In this document: one piece after another, positions 1 through 10,217 of the stretch
Position numbering within the stretch: position 1 is the first letter of the stretch
Layout of the letters: each line of letters begins with the position of its first letter
Origin: Rhodobacteraceae bacterium LMO-JJ12
GTDB lineage: Bacteria; Pseudomonadota; Alphaproteobacteria; Rhodobacterales; Rhodobacteraceae
Direction of reading: 5' to 3'
Assembly: GCA_021555075.1 (NCBI GenBank)
Contig: JAKGBX010000001.1
Location: forward strand, 1,612,001-1,676,000
DNA length: 64,000 bases
The notes under the pieces: generated by a model
What the model saw: the letters and a program-made list of their open reading frames with translations, nothing else
What the model was told of the DNA's origin: nothing
The model's database searches: none
Position numbers and translations under genes: made by a program

Positions 1-47
1 TATCAAAATGGTGCTTCGTGCGGCGGATTGCGAGGGGAAAGTCACGC

Positions 48-590
48 TCAGAGCGGCACGCCTGACAGCTTGGCCACCAGTTCGGACAATTTGCGGGCGC
101 CAAATTTCTGCAACAGGCGGGCGCGGTAAACCTCGACCGTGCGGTAAGAGAGGCCGAGATCGCGGCCGATTTCCTTGGACGTGAGGCCGCGACAGGTGAG
201 AATCGCAACATCACGCTCGCGTGGGGTGAGCGCAACGAGGGGCCGCTCGTGAGACAGATCGGAGAACGACCAGATGCCATGAGCGAAGGGGGTGTCGGGG
301 GTAAGCGAGCGACCCTGCACCCGACACCAGAACAGCTCGCCGGAGAGGCGCCGCATGATGCGTTCGTCTTTGTAGTGGCCCGTCTGTTGCATCACGGCGA
401 GACCGCGCGCGCCGATACTCTCGAACTCGCCCATGCTTGGATAGAGTTTGGCCATCGGGGTGCCGAGGAATGCGGCAGGCGAATCGCCGAAAATCTCACC
501 AAATTGCAGGTTACAGCGCTGAATGATCCGGTCTTCCAGAACGGCAAGACCGATTGGCGCGTGAGTGAAAGCTAAGCTGGTGACGTTCAT
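48..590 (-). CDS. PAS-LuxR family transcriptional regulator
   Basis: Predicted cytoplasmic DNA-binding regulator. The N-terminal about 110 residues read as a PAS/PAC sensor fold (APIGLAVLEDRIIQRCN start, followed by a GELFWCRVQG strand). The last 65 residues are a LuxR/GerE helix-turn-helix with LTPRERDV and GLTSKEIG. There is no receiver domain, so it is not a classical phosphorylated response regulator. An in-frame TTG at 626 would add 12 residues, but neither start has a clear Shine-Dalgarno; I take the ATG at 590 because it directly precedes the PAS fold. It is divergent from the acyl-CoA ligase at 703 and may control it. The ligand is unknown. Family call is firm, target is inference. 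Confidence 0.85.
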   Translation of the reverse strand: MNVTSLAFTHAPIGLAVLEDRIIQRCNLQFGEIFGDSPAAFLGTPMAKLYPSMGEFESIGARGLAVMQQTGHYKDERIMRRLSGELFWCRVQGRSLTPDTPFAHGIWSFSDLSHERPLVALTPRERDVAILTCRGLTSKEIGRDLGLSYRTVEVYRARLLQKFGARKLSELVAKLSGVPL

Positions 591-702
591 GGGGCGCAGT
601 TTCGGCTCTTTCGGGGGCGATGCCAAGGCTTGCGTAGTACTGCGTAATTGCCCGATGCGGCGGCGAATGCTTTGATAATGTCATGGGTACGGGGAGTGAG
701 GC

Positions 703-2229
703 ATGAATATCGGCTTGTGGTTGCAGCGGATCGCGCAAGTGCGCGGGGAAAGCCCGGCGCTTTTCCTTGGTCGCGAGAAAGTGGCGGATTATGCCGGGTT
801 TTATGACACTGCGATGCGGATGGCGGCGGGGCTGACCAGGCGCGGGATTGCGCCGGGGGATCGGGTGGCGATTTTCATGAAGAATCTGCCGGAGTATCTG
901 ATCGTGCAGTATGGCGTGTGGCTGGCGGGGGCCGTGGTGGTGCCGATCAATGCCAAGCTGCATGGCCGCGAGGCGGCCTGGATCATTGAGAATGCCGGGG
1001 TCGGGCTGACCCTGTCTTCGCCGGGATTGGCGGAGTCATTGGGCGAGGCGGGCGTGACGGGGGAGGTGATTTGTGTATCCTCGCCCGCATACGGCGCGCT
1101 GAAGGCGGGCGAGCCGCTGGCTCTGCCGGTGGCGCGCGCGGCGCAGGATCTGGCTTGGCTGTTTTATACTTCGGGGACAACGGGGCGGCCCAAGGGCGTG
1201 ATGATCACGCATCGGATGCTGGGCGCGATGGCACTCAGCTACTTTGTGGATGTGGATAGCGTGAGCGGTGAGGATTGTGCGATCTATGCCGCGCCGCTGA
1301 GCCATGGTGCGGGGATCTACAATCTGATGCATGTGATGAAAGGCGCGCGCCATGTCTGTCCGCCCTCGGGAGGATTTGACGCGGCGGAAATATTCGATCT
1401 GGCGCGGCATTTCGGGCGGGCGCATATGTTTGCCGCGCCAACCATGGTGAAACGGCTGGTTGACGCGGCCAAGGAAAGTGGGACGCGCGGCGAAGGGCTG
1501 CGGAGCGTGATCTATGGCGGTGGGCCGATGTATATTGCCGATATTGTCGAGGCGGTGGATCTTTTCGGGCCGATCTTTGTGCAGATCTATGGGCAGGGCG
1601 AGAGTCCGATGGCGATCACCGCACTGAGCCGGGACGATGTGGCAGATCGCAGCCATCCGAGATGGCGCGCGCGGTTGGGGTCTGTCGGGCGGGCGCAATC
1701 GGTGGTCGAGGTGCAGATCGGTGATGAGAACGGCCACCCGGTTGCGCCGGATCAGCCGGGCGAGATCATGGTGCGCGGCGACACGGTGATGCCGGGCTAT
1801 TGGCAGAACCCGGAGGCGAGCGCCAAGGCGCTGGTGGATGGCTGGTTGATGACCGGAGATATCGGTTCGATGGACAGCGACGGCTATGTGACCATGCGGG
1901 ACCGCTCGAAGGATATGATCATCTCGGGCGGGACCAACATCTATCCCCGCGAGGTCGAGGAAGTTCTGTTGGAACATGATGATATCGAGGAGGCGAGCGT
2001 GGTCGGGCGGGCGCATCCCGAGTGGGGCGAGGATGTGGTGGCCTTCGTGGTGTTGCGCGCGGGAGGCGCGCTGAACGAGGCGGCACTGGACCGGCATTGC
2101 CTCGACAATATTGCGCGGTTCAAGCGGCCCAAGGCCTATTTTGCGCTCGAGTCGTTGCCCAAGAACAATTACGGCAAGGTATTGAAGACCGAGCTGCGAG
2201 AGATGCTAAAGGAGAAGGCAAGTGATTGA
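703..2229 (+). CDS. AMP-dependent acyl-CoA synthetase/ligase
   Basis: ANL-superfamily enzyme that activates a carboxylic acid to acyl-CoA through an acyl-adenylate, in the cytoplasm. The 508-residue length is normal. The P-loop-like A3 motif is YTSGTTGRPKGV, the A5 region has YGQGES, the A7 motif is TGDIG and the hinge/C-terminal A10 motif NNYGKV carries the catalytic Lys. A GGGGAG ribosome site lies about 7 bases before the ATG. Its stop overlaps the GTG start of the 3-hydroxybutyrate-dehydrogenase-like SDR by 8 bases, so the two are translationally coupled, which suggests a short hydroxy- or keto-acid pathway. The substrate cannot be read from the sequence. Confidence 0.92.
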   Translation: MNIGLWLQRIAQVRGESPALFLGREKVADYAGFYDTAMRMAAGLTRRGIAPGDRVAIFMKNLPEYLIVQYGVWLAGAVVVPINAKLHGREAAWIIENAGVGLTLSSPGLAESLGEAGVTGEVICVSSPAYGALKAGEPLALPVARAAQDLAWLFYTSGTTGRPKGVMITHRMLGAMALSYFVDVDSVSGEDCAIYAAPLSHGAGIYNLMHVMKGARHVCPPSGGFDAAEIFDLARHFGRAHMFAAPTMVKRLVDAAKESGTRGEGLRSVIYGGGPMYIADIVEAVDLFGPIFVQIYGQGESPMAITALSRDDVADRSHPRWRARLGSVGRAQSVVEVQIGDENGHPVAPDQPGEIMVRGDTVMPGYWQNPEASAKALVDGWLMTGDIGSMDSDGYVTMRDRSKDMIISGGTNIYPREVEEVLLEHDDIEEASVVGRAHPEWGEDVVAFVVLRAGGALNEAALDRHCLDNIARFKRPKAYFALESLPKNNYGKVLKTELREMLKEKASD

Positions 2230-3025
2230 CCTTAAAGGGAAAGCGGCGCTGGTGACGGGCTCGGTGCAGGGCATCGGGCTGGCCGTGGCCGAGGCATTGG
2301 CCGGGGCGGGCGCGCGCATTGCGGTGCATGGGTTGGCGAGCGCAAAGGAAGCGGCGCAGGTCTGTGCAGGGTTGAAGGCGAAAGGCGCGCCCGAGGCTGT
2401 GTTCTTCGCAGGAGACCTGCGCGATCCCGACGCGATCGAGGCGATGTTGGCAGAGGTCGCGGCGTGGGGACCGGTGGATATTCTGGTCAACAATGCCGGG
2501 ATCCAGCGCACTGCGCCGCTGGACGCGGTAACGCGCGACATTTGGGATTCGATCATCGCGGTGAACCTGTCGGCGGCCTTTCACACGATGCACGCGATCA
2601 TGCCGGGCATGGCGACGCGCGGCTTTGGCCGGGTGATTAATATTGCGTCGGTGCATGGGATCGTGGCCAGCAAGAACAAGGTGCCTTATGTGGCGTCGAA
2701 ATTCGGGCTGGTGGGGATGAGCAAGGTGGCGGCGCTGGAATATGCCGATGCAGGGAGCAGAGAGACGGGCGGTGTGACGGTGAACTGTATCGCGCCGGGC
2801 TGGACCGAGACGGCGATCATTGCGCCACAGGTGGCCGAGCGGGCAGAGGCCTTTGGCGGCGACCGCGACAGGGGCATTGCGGATCTGTTGAGTGAAAAGC
2901 AACCCAGCAAGCGGATGAGCGATCCTGCCGAGATCGGGGCGCTGGTGCTGTGGCTCTGTGCCGACGTGGCGCATAACATCACAGGCACCGTGATTCCGGT
3001 TGATGGCGGGTGGACCGCGCAGTAG
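2222..3025 (+). CDS. SDR oxidoreductase, 3-hydroxybutyrate dehydrogenase-like
   Basis: Short-chain dehydrogenase of 267 residues using NAD(P). It shows the nucleotide motif TGSVQGIG, NNAG at the end of beta-4, the catalytic Ser in NIASVHG, and the YVASK pair (Tyr-x3-Lys). The C-terminal portion (insert after GWTETAII with SEKQPSKRMSDP, then GTVIPVDGGWTAQ) closely follows bacterial D-3-hydroxybutyrate dehydrogenase (BdhA), which interconverts 3-hydroxybutyrate and acetoacetate. It starts with GTG inside the end of the acyl-CoA ligase gene, an 8-base overlap. Related SDRs of other specificity cannot be excluded, so the substrate is inference. Confidence 0.88.
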   Translation: MIDLKGKAALVTGSVQGIGLAVAEALAGAGARIAVHGLASAKEAAQVCAGLKAKGAPEAVFFAGDLRDPDAIEAMLAEVAAWGPVDILVNNAGIQRTAPLDAVTRDIWDSIIAVNLSAAFHTMHAIMPGMATRGFGRVINIASVHGIVASKNKVPYVASKFGLVGMSKVAALEYADAGSRETGGVTVNCIAPGWTETAIIAPQVAERAEAFGGDRDRGIADLLSEKQPSKRMSDPAEIGALVLWLCADVAHNITGTVIPVDGGWTAQ

Positions 3026-3058
3026 AGCGCAGCTCCTCGCACAGTGGGGAGCGGTGAA

Positions 3059-3478
3059 TCAGGGGCGTTTGGAGTTCATTTCGTCTTGGATATCGGCCAG
3101 TTCTTGTTGCAGGCGCAACTCGTGAAGCAGAATCGCCGTCATCGGTTGGGCATGAGCCGGGTCTGGCCGGTTCAAAGCGGTGGGCGCGGATGCGTCGGTT
3201 TGCGGCGCTGGGTCGGATGACCCCGGCGCGAACGGCGCGGTAGACTCGCGCGCTGGTTGCTGCGCGCGTGGAAATTCGGGCATGATCCGCGTTTCGTCGC
3301 TGGTCTGCACCTGTGCAATGGCGTGCGTGGTTTCAACCGGGGCAGCGGCGGCCGCTGTGGTGACGCCTTGAATATCCTGAGCTTTTTGAGCACCAGATCG
3401 CGCCGCATGTGCGCCTTGGCTGGTATGTGGCGAGCCACGCGCAAGCGTGCCAGCGCCTGTCGGTTCAATTGGAAACAT
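3059..3478 (-). CDS. Hypothetical Pro/Ala-rich protein, possible CtrA target
   Basis: Unrecognised 139-residue soluble protein. The first about 110 residues are low-complexity (Ala, Pro, Gln, Thr) and probably disordered. The last about 25 (ILLHELRLQQELADIQDE) look like an amphipathic helix or coiled coil. The frame is open up to 3574, but the ATG at 3478 has a GAGGGG ribosome site 8 bases upstream and is preferred. A full CtrA-type site (TTAA-N7-TTAA) lies 57 bases upstream of this start, so cell-cycle, motility or gene-transfer-agent type control is plausible. It has no signal peptide or membrane segment, and I assign no function. Confidence 0.6.
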   Translation of the reverse strand: MFPIEPTGAGTLARGSPHTSQGAHAARSGAQKAQDIQGVTTAAAAAPVETTHAIAQVQTSDETRIMPEFPRAQQPARESTAPFAPGSSDPAPQTDASAPTALNRPDPAHAQPMTAILLHELRLQQELADIQDEMNSKRP

Positions 3479-3534
3479 CCCCTCGGCCCCTCTATTCGGG
3501 AGCCCCCACCACGCAAGAGCATGGCGGCAGGACG

Positions 3535-3549
3535 TTAACGGCGGGTTAA
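3535..3549 (-). promoter_or_regulatory. Candidate CtrA-binding site
   Basis: TTAA-N7-TTAA with exact 7-base spacing, inside a slightly larger inverted repeat CGTTAAC-N5-GTTAACG (3533-3551). This is the full alphaproteobacterial CtrA consensus. It lies upstream of the minus-strand gene starting at 3478 and is the only perfect match noticed by eye in the intergenic DNA. Confidence 0.5.
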
Positions 3550-3603
3550 CGTGGTCAGGCGGAATGAATTGCATTTGAACGGTTTTTAATCAGCCCGAAA
3601 GGG

Positions 3604-3639
3604 AATGACCCCGGATGGAGTGGGCCATCCGGGGTCATT
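3604..3639 (-). terminator. Perfect 15-bp inverted repeat, probable terminator
   Basis: AATGACCCCGGATGG and its exact complement CCATCCGGGGTCATT are separated by a 6-base loop. It lies 39 bases past the stop of the small lipoprotein gene at 3678. There is no immediate T-run on either side, though the minus strand reaches a short A/T stretch about 15 bases later, so it may act in both directions or with Rho. Confidence 0.55.
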
Positions 3640-3677
3640 CGTGGTTCAGTCATGCCGCTATTGGCATCGGCCGTGCA

Positions 3678-3950
3678 TCAGGGGCAGGGGCCGGTGCGAT
3701 AGGTGCCGTCACCGTTGGAATAGGCGCAATCGCCGGTCTGTTGGTTGCGCGCGACCATCACGCCAGCGGCGGCGCCGCCAAGGGTTGTCAGAACGGTCCA
3801 GTTGGTGTTGGCGCCGAGTGCCTTGGCAGTGATCAGGCCAACCGTGCCGCCGACAAGTGCGCCGCCGAGATCGTTTTGTTCCGATGTCGACATGCAGCCG
3901 GACAGGCCAAAGCTTGCTGCCAGGGCCAAGGGGATAAGGGGTTTGAACAT
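3678..3950 (-). CDS. Small glycine-rich lipoprotein
   Basis: A 90-residue predicted outer-membrane or periplasmic lipoprotein. The start MFKPLIPLALAASFGLSGC gives a classical lipobox (LSGC) with Cys19 as the lipidated residue. A Gly/Ala-rich stretch follows (LGGALVGGTVGL and LGGAAAGVMVA), resembling glycine-zipper surface proteins of the 17-kDa-antigen type, and the tail contains two further Cys (GDCAYS, TGPCP). The frame is open to 4151, but the ATG at 3950 is preceded by GGAGG with a 5-base spacer and begins the signal peptide, which settles the start. The role is unknown, possibly envelope structural. Confidence 0.82.
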   Translation of the reverse strand: MFKPLIPLALAASFGLSGCMSTSEQNDLGGALVGGTVGLITAKALGANTNWTVLTTLGGAAAGVMVARNQQTGDCAYSNGDGTYRTGPCP

Positions 3951-4128
3951 TATTACCTCCAGTTCAGTTTGCGCCCACGATAGGCCCCGTTTTGGGAACG
4001 GAAAGGCCCGTTTTGATGTTACGCGGCGTGGAGGCGGTTTTCCGCCTGCGCCGCGCCGCAAGACGCGATTGTAGGCAGACAACGCGCCAGCGCTGCTTGT
4101 GTTCCTTCCTGCGCGAAAAAGCCGCGGA

Positions 4129-6072
<1,944 letters not shown>

Positions 6073-6087
6073 GGGTCGGCCTTATCA

Positions 6088-6155
6088 GTTGAATGTCGCG
6101 GGCCAGATTAGGCACCCGCCCCGCGACATTCAACATCAGAAGAAAGGCGGGTGCC
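6088..6155 (-). promoter_or_regulatory. Interlocked inverted repeats in the acs leader
   Basis: Two perfect inverted repeats alternate in A-B-A'-B' order just before acs. GTTGAATGTCGCGGG (6088-6102) pairs with 6120-6134 (15 bp). GGCACCCGCC (6111-6120) pairs with 6146-6155 (10 bp). The central arms share base 6120. In the acs mRNA this gives either a pseudoknot or two mutually exclusive hairpins, the proximal one ending 15 bases before the ATG. The layout suggests an RNA switch or a composite operator. I do not recognise a named riboswitch family here. Confidence 0.55.
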
Positions 6156-6240
6156 CCGGTTCAGACAGCGGATCGGAAAGCGTGATGGTCTACAACACTT
6201 TTCATCTGTGCGGTTCACTTTCCTGGTTGTCCTGATCCGC

Positions 6241-6357
6241 CTAAAGCGTTTCTACTTAAGCCTGAGACAGGGTTAAGTGGAAACGCAGCGCAACGTATCC
6301 ATCTTGCGGGCGTTCCGAGACAAACTTGTGATTCAAGTTTATCTCGAAACGCTTTAG
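6241..6357. repeat. Palindromic intergenic repeat with two hairpins
   Basis: The element is bounded by CTAAAGCGTTTC (6241-6252) and its complement GAAACGCTTTAG (6346-6357). It contains two imperfect hairpins: 6246-6286 (GCGTTTC-ACTTAA-CCTG / CAGG-TTAAGT-GAAACGC) and 6310-6352 (CGAGA-AAACTTG / CAAGTTT-TCTCG). The right end includes the stop codon of the LivF-type gene. The form is that of a REP/MITE-like element; from memory similar GCGTTTCGAGATAAACTTG units recur in Roseobacter genomes. It may also terminate the ABC operon. Confidence 0.6.
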
Positions 6358-7109
6358 ATCGCCAAGTATTCGGCGCGAAGAGTTTCGTTTTCAAGTACTT
6401 CGGCGGCAGAGCCGTCAAACACGATGCTGCCGGATTCAAGGATGACCGCGCGGTCGGCAAGTTCCAGCGCGCGCACGGCGTTCTGTTCGACAATCACCGT
6501 GGTCATCCCCTGTTCCTTGATCAGGCGCAGGGTTTTTTCGATTTCGTCGACGATCACGGGTGCCAGCCCCTCGTAGGGTTCGTCAAGCAACAACACCTTG
6601 ATGTCGCGCGCCAGGGCACGGCCGATCGCAAGCATCTGTTGTTCGCCGCCCGAAAGGGTGACGCCTTCTTGCTTGCGACGTTCGCCAAGGCGCGGGAAGA
6701 GTTCGTAAATCCGTTCCAGCGACCAGCCAATGGGCGGGGCGATCTGGGCGAGTTGGATGTTTTCCTCGACGGTGAGACCGGGAATGATGCTGCGATCTTC
6801 CGGCACGAGGCCAATGCCCGCCTGCGCCGCCTCATAGCTTTTCATGCTGTGCAGCGGTTGGTGATCGAGCCAGATTTCGCCGTTGGTAACCTGCGGCGAA
6901 TCCATTCGGGCGATTGAGCGCAGGGTTGAGGTTTTGCCCGCGCCGTTACGCCCCAGAAGGGCAAGGATTTCGCCTTCGTGCACGTTGAAGCTGATGTTTT
7001 GAACGATGTAGCTTTCGCCGTAATAGCTCTCCATGTTCCACACGGAGAGATAGGCCGGGGCGGTTTCGGCGTAGTTGTGGCCTTTGGAAAAGTCGGGTTT
7101 GACATTCAT
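6354..7109 (-). CDS. Branched-chain amino acid-type ABC transporter ATPase (LivF-like)
   Basis: ATP-hydrolysing subunit of a Liv/HAAT-family importer at the inner face of the membrane. It has Walker A LGRNGAGKTS, Q-loop region VPEDRSI, signature LSGGEQQ, Walker B VLLLDEP and the switch His replaced by the VEQN pattern normal for LivF. The 251-residue length is slightly above typical because of about 20 extra N-terminal residues. It is the last gene of the operon and is 14 bases after the LivG-like gene. Its stop codon lies inside the palindromic repeat at 6241-6357, so the 3' end could have been remodelled by that insertion. Confidence 0.93.
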   Translation of the reverse strand: MNVKPDFSKGHNYAETAPAYLSVWNMESYYGESYIVQNISFNVHEGEILALLGRNGAGKTSTLRSIARMDSPQVTNGEIWLDHQPLHSMKSYEAAQAGIGLVPEDRSIIPGLTVEENIQLAQIAPPIGWSLERIYELFPRLGERRKQEGVTLSGGEQQMLAIGRALARDIKVLLLDEPYEGLAPVIVDEIEKTLRLIKEQGMTTVIVEQNAVRALELADRAVILESGSIVFDGSAAEVLENETLRAEYLAI

Positions 7110-7123
7110 GGCTCGGGCTCTCC

Positions 7124-7879
7124 TTACGCGGCTTCGCCAAGATACGCTTCGCGCACCTTGGGATGGCCCTTGATGTTTTCGGGACTGTCTTCGACCAGCG
7201 GCGAACCCTGGGCCAGAACGGTGATCCGGTCCGCCAGAGAGAACACCACATGCATGTCGTGTTCGATGATCGCGATGGTGATGTCGCGCTCGTCCTTGAT
7301 CTGCTTGAGGAGGTCGATCGTGTTGTTGGTGTCGGCGCGCGCCATGCCGGCCGTCGGCTCGTCAAGCAGCAAGAGGCGAGGCTCCTGCGCGAGGCACATG
7401 GCGATTTCGAGCCGCCGTTTGTTGCCACGCGACATTGAGGCGGAATGATCGTTGCGCTGATCGGCCATACCCATTTCCTCGAGCATGCGTTCGGCCTTTT
7501 CGACGATGTCCTTCTCGTTATGCATGTTGCCAATGGCATGCATGCGGAACGCCCCGTCGCGCTTGGCGAAACAGGGAATCATCATGTTTTCCAGCACCGT
7601 CAGATCGCCAAAAATCTCGGGCGTCTGGAACACGCGCGAAATACCCATCTGGTTGATCTCATAGGGCGTGCGGCCCAGCACCGATTGGCCGTCAAACATG
7701 ACAGAACCGGTATCGGGGATAAGCTTGCCCACGAAACAGTTGAGCAGGGTGGATTTGCCCGCGCCGTTCGGGCCGATGATCGCGTGGCAGGTGTTTTCCG
7801 CCACGCTCAGGTTCACGTCGCCCAGGGCCTGAAGGCCACCAAAGCGCTTGTTGACGTTCTTGACTTCAAGAATACTCAT
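7124..7879 (-). CDS. Branched-chain amino acid-type ABC transporter ATPase (LivG-like)
   Basis: Second ATPase of the same HAAT importer. Walker A is IGPNGAGKST, the signature region is MSRGNKRRLEIA (a variant of LSGGxQ, with Ser-Arg-Gly in place of SGG) and Walker B is LLLLDEP, followed by AIIEHDM carrying the switch His. The LivG family normally has YGxQRRLEIA there, so the MSRGNKR form is within the known variation for urea/amide-type members. The length of 251 residues is normal. It sits between LivM-like and LivF-like genes with gaps of 11 and 14 bases. Substrate is not evident. Confidence 0.93.
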   Translation of the reverse strand: MSILEVKNVNKRFGGLQALGDVNLSVAENTCHAIIGPNGAGKSTLLNCFVGKLIPDTGSVMFDGQSVLGRTPYEINQMGISRVFQTPEIFGDLTVLENMMIPCFAKRDGAFRMHAIGNMHNEKDIVEKAERMLEEMGMADQRNDHSASMSRGNKRRLEIAMCLAQEPRLLLLDEPTAGMARADTNNTIDLLKQIKDERDITIAIIEHDMHVVFSLADRITVLAQGSPLVEDSPENIKGHPKVREAYLGEAA

Positions 7880-7890
7880 GAGAGCGCTCC

Positions 7891-9078
7891 TTATTCCGCA
7901 GGTTTGGTTTTGGCGGCGTCAGTGTCGTCAGCCGGTTTCTTGCGACGCAAACGTGCCGCGATTTTCTGACCACCTTCGACAAGTCCGCCTGGCAGGAAGA
8001 TGATGACCAGCATGAACAGCGCACCAAGCGTCAGATGCCAGCCTTCGCCGGTGAACTTGGAGATCACCCAGACCAGTGTTTCCTGGAGCCAGTGGGGCAG
8101 GAAGGCAAACCAGCTTTCCAGCAGTGTCTCGTTCATCTTGGAAAAGACGTTTTCGAGATACTTGATGGCACCCGCGCCCAGGATCGGGCCGATCAATGTG
8201 CCTGCACCGCCGAGAATGGCCATGATGACCACTTCGCCAGAGGCGGTCCATTGCATGCGCTCGGCACCGGCAAGCGGGTCCATTGCCGCCAGAAGGCCAC
8301 CAGCGAGCCCGGCATACATGCCCGAAATCACGAAGGCCGCGAGCGTGTAGGGTTTGGGGTTGAGGCCGGTATAGCTCATCCGGGTCTGGTTGGATTTGAT
8401 CGCGCGCAGCATCATGCCGAAGGGCGAGCGGAAGATGCGGATCGAGAGATAGAAGCTGAGAAGCATCAGGATCGCGCAGAGATAATAGCCGACCGGGAAG
8501 GTAAATTCCCAGGGGCCGACATCGACCACCGCGCGTGAGCGCATTTCCAGCCCGAAGAGATGTGGCACAGTGGGGCCGTTGCCGAGCAGGATTTGCGGAT
8601 CGTCGTTATAGACCTGCAACCCGGTTTCACCATTGGTCAGCGGCGTGAGCACCGAATAGGCCAGCCGGAACGACATTTCGGCAAAGGCGAGAGTGAGGAT
8701 CGAGAAGTAGATCCCTGAACGGCGCAGAGATATCCAGCCGATCACCACCGAAAACAGACCGGCCACGATGATCGAAAGCAGGATCGCGGGCACAATGTTG
8801 TAGTTCAGAAGCTTGAACATCCAGACCGCGGCATAGGAACCGACACCGAGAAAGGCGGCGTGTCCGAAGCTGAGATAGCCGGTAAGGCCAAACAGGATGT
8901 TGAACCCGATTGCGAAGATCCCGAAGATCACGAAACGCTGCATCAGGTCAGGATAGCCGCTGTTGAAGAAGGCCATCTTGGAGTCTGCAGGGAAGATATT
9001 GAAGATAACCGGGGCCGCCAGAGCGAGTATGGCCACGATGATCAGGAGGGTGGTGTCTTTGCGGTTGAGACCGAGCAT
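7891..9078 (-). CDS. Branched-chain amino acid-type ABC transporter permease (LivM-like)
   Basis: Inner-membrane permease of the HAAT importer, 395 residues, with about ten hydrophobic segments. The family hallmark [18 protein letters not shown] is present near residues 65-82, and the [17 protein letters not shown] loop that contacts the ATPases lies at about residue 290. A charged C-terminal tail ([18 protein letters not shown]) is longer than usual. It follows the LivH-like gene by 3 bases and heterodimerises with it in characterised members of the family. Confidence 0.94.
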   Translation of the reverse strand: MLGLNRKDTTLLIIVAILALAAPVIFNIFPADSKMAFFNSGYPDLMQRFVIFGIFAIGFNILFGLTGYLSFGHAAFLGVGSYAAVWMFKLLNYNIVPAILLSIIVAGLFSVVIGWISLRRSGIYFSILTLAFAEMSFRLAYSVLTPLTNGETGLQVYNDDPQILLGNGPTVPHLFGLEMRSRAVVDVGPWEFTFPVGYYLCAILMLLSFYLSIRIFRSPFGMMLRAIKSNQTRMSYTGLNPKPYTLAAFVISGMYAGLAGGLLAAMDPLAGAERMQWTASGEVVIMAILGGAGTLIGPILGAGAIKYLENVFSKMNETLLESWFAFLPHWLQETLVWVISKFTGEGWHLTLGALFMLVIIFLPGGLVEGGQKIAARLRRKKPADDTDAAKTKPAE

Positions 9079-9081
9079 GGG

Positions 9082-10122
9082 TTAGTCCTCCATCACGCCT
9101 TTTTTGCCCAGCAGGCCACGGGGCCGTGCGAGCAAAATGACAATGGCCACGAGATAAATGATGATCTGGTCGATCCCGGGCAACAGGTTCTTGACAACGT
9201 TCATCGAGGCGAAGCTTTCAAGAATGCCGAGCAGGAAACCGGCGGCGACAGCACCGGGCAACGACCCCATGCCGCCGACGACCACCACCACGAAACTTAG
9301 CACGAGGAAATCCATCCCCATGTGATAGTTGGGCGAGTTGATCGGGGCATACATCACCCCCGCAACACCGGCCACGGCGGCGGCAAGGCCGAACATGAAG
9401 GTGAAGCGTTTGTCGATGTTGATGCCCAAGAGGCCTACGGTTTCACGATCTGCCATGCCGGCGCGCACCACCATGCCGAAGGTGGTAAATTGCAGGAAGG
9501 CGAAAACCGCACCGATAATGACGGCCGAGAAGGCGAAATAGACCATACGCCAGTAAGGGTAGATGATGACGTTGGGATCAAAGCCGAGCATGACGCCGAA
9601 ATCGAAGCTGCCCTTGAAGGCCTCGGGGGCGGGCGACTGGATCGGGTTGGCGCCGAAATAGCTGCGGATCAATTCCTGCAACACGATGGCAAGGCCGAAG
9701 GTGACGAGGATCTGATCAGCGTGGGGACGCTTGTAGAAGTGCTTGATCAACCCGCGTTCCATTATGAAACCGATCGCAACCATCACCGGGATGGCCAGCA
9801 AAATGGCAAGCGGCACCGACCAGTCGATGATGGCCGATCCCGTTTCCGGGCCGAACCAGCTTTCCAGATAGGGAGTTTGAACTTTGAGCGGATTGCCGAG
9901 GAAGTCTTTCTGGGTCGGGTCTTCGGTCACGAAGGATGTGCCGAGAATGCGTTGTAGCGCGACCGCGCAGAAGGCGCCGATCATGAACAGCGCGCCATGC
10001 GCGAAATTCACCACGCCAAGGGTGCCGAAAATCAGCGTCAGACCCAGCGCGATCAGCGCATAGGCCGAGCCTTTGTCGAGTCCGTTCAGAAGTTGCAGGA
10101 TGATTGCGTCCATTGTCCCCAC
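9082..10122 (-). CDS. Branched-chain amino acid-type ABC transporter permease (LivH-like)
   Basis: First permease gene of the operon, 346 residues. Family landmarks are SAYALIALGLTLIFGTLGVVN with NFAHGALFMIGAF near the N-terminus and VVVVGGMGSLPGAVAAG near residue 280. Relative to LivH of about 300 residues it has an insertion at roughly residues 60-110 with hydrophilic sequence, a feature shared by urea/amide-type permeases. It lies 95 bases after the binding-protein gene, with a stable hairpin in between that could set differential expression. Confidence 0.93.
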   Translation of the reverse strand: MGTMDAIILQLLNGLDKGSAYALIALGLTLIFGTLGVVNFAHGALFMIGAFCAVALQRILGTSFVTEDPTQKDFLGNPLKVQTPYLESWFGPETGSAIIDWSVPLAILLAIPVMVAIGFIMERGLIKHFYKRPHADQILVTFGLAIVLQELIRSYFGANPIQSPAPEAFKGSFDFGVMLGFDPNVIIYPYWRMVYFAFSAVIIGAVFAFLQFTTFGMVVRAGMADRETVGLLGINIDKRFTFMFGLAAAVAGVAGVMYAPINSPNYHMGMDFLVLSFVVVVVGGMGSLPGAVAAGFLLGILESFASMNVVKNLLPGIDQIIIYLVAIVILLARPRGLLGKKGVMED

Positions 10123-10177
10123 CTGTAAATGGATGAAAAGAGCCGCGAGGGGTCGCGCTCTGTCGGGTGGTTGGCTT

Positions 10178-10202
10178 GTAGGGCGGGGTTTTCCCGCCCT
10201 AC
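10178..10202 (-). terminator. GC-rich hairpin between binding-protein and permease genes
   Basis: GTAGGGCGGG pairs perfectly with CCCGCCCTAC around a 5-base loop. It follows the binding-protein stop (10218) and precedes the LivH-like start (10122) on the minus strand. In ABC operons such hairpins act as partial terminators or mRNA stabilisers, giving excess binding protein. There is no T-run. A related GGCCGGGG/CCCCGACC hairpin occurs at 23263-23282. Confidence 0.5.
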
Positions 10203-10217
10203 GTAGGCATCAGGGGC

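Noticed and set aside
4032-4047. AGGCGG-TTTT-CCGCCT hairpin between acs and the lipoprotein gene as terminator
   Set aside because: Only six pairs and no T-run; too weak to call, though it sits at the right place after acs.
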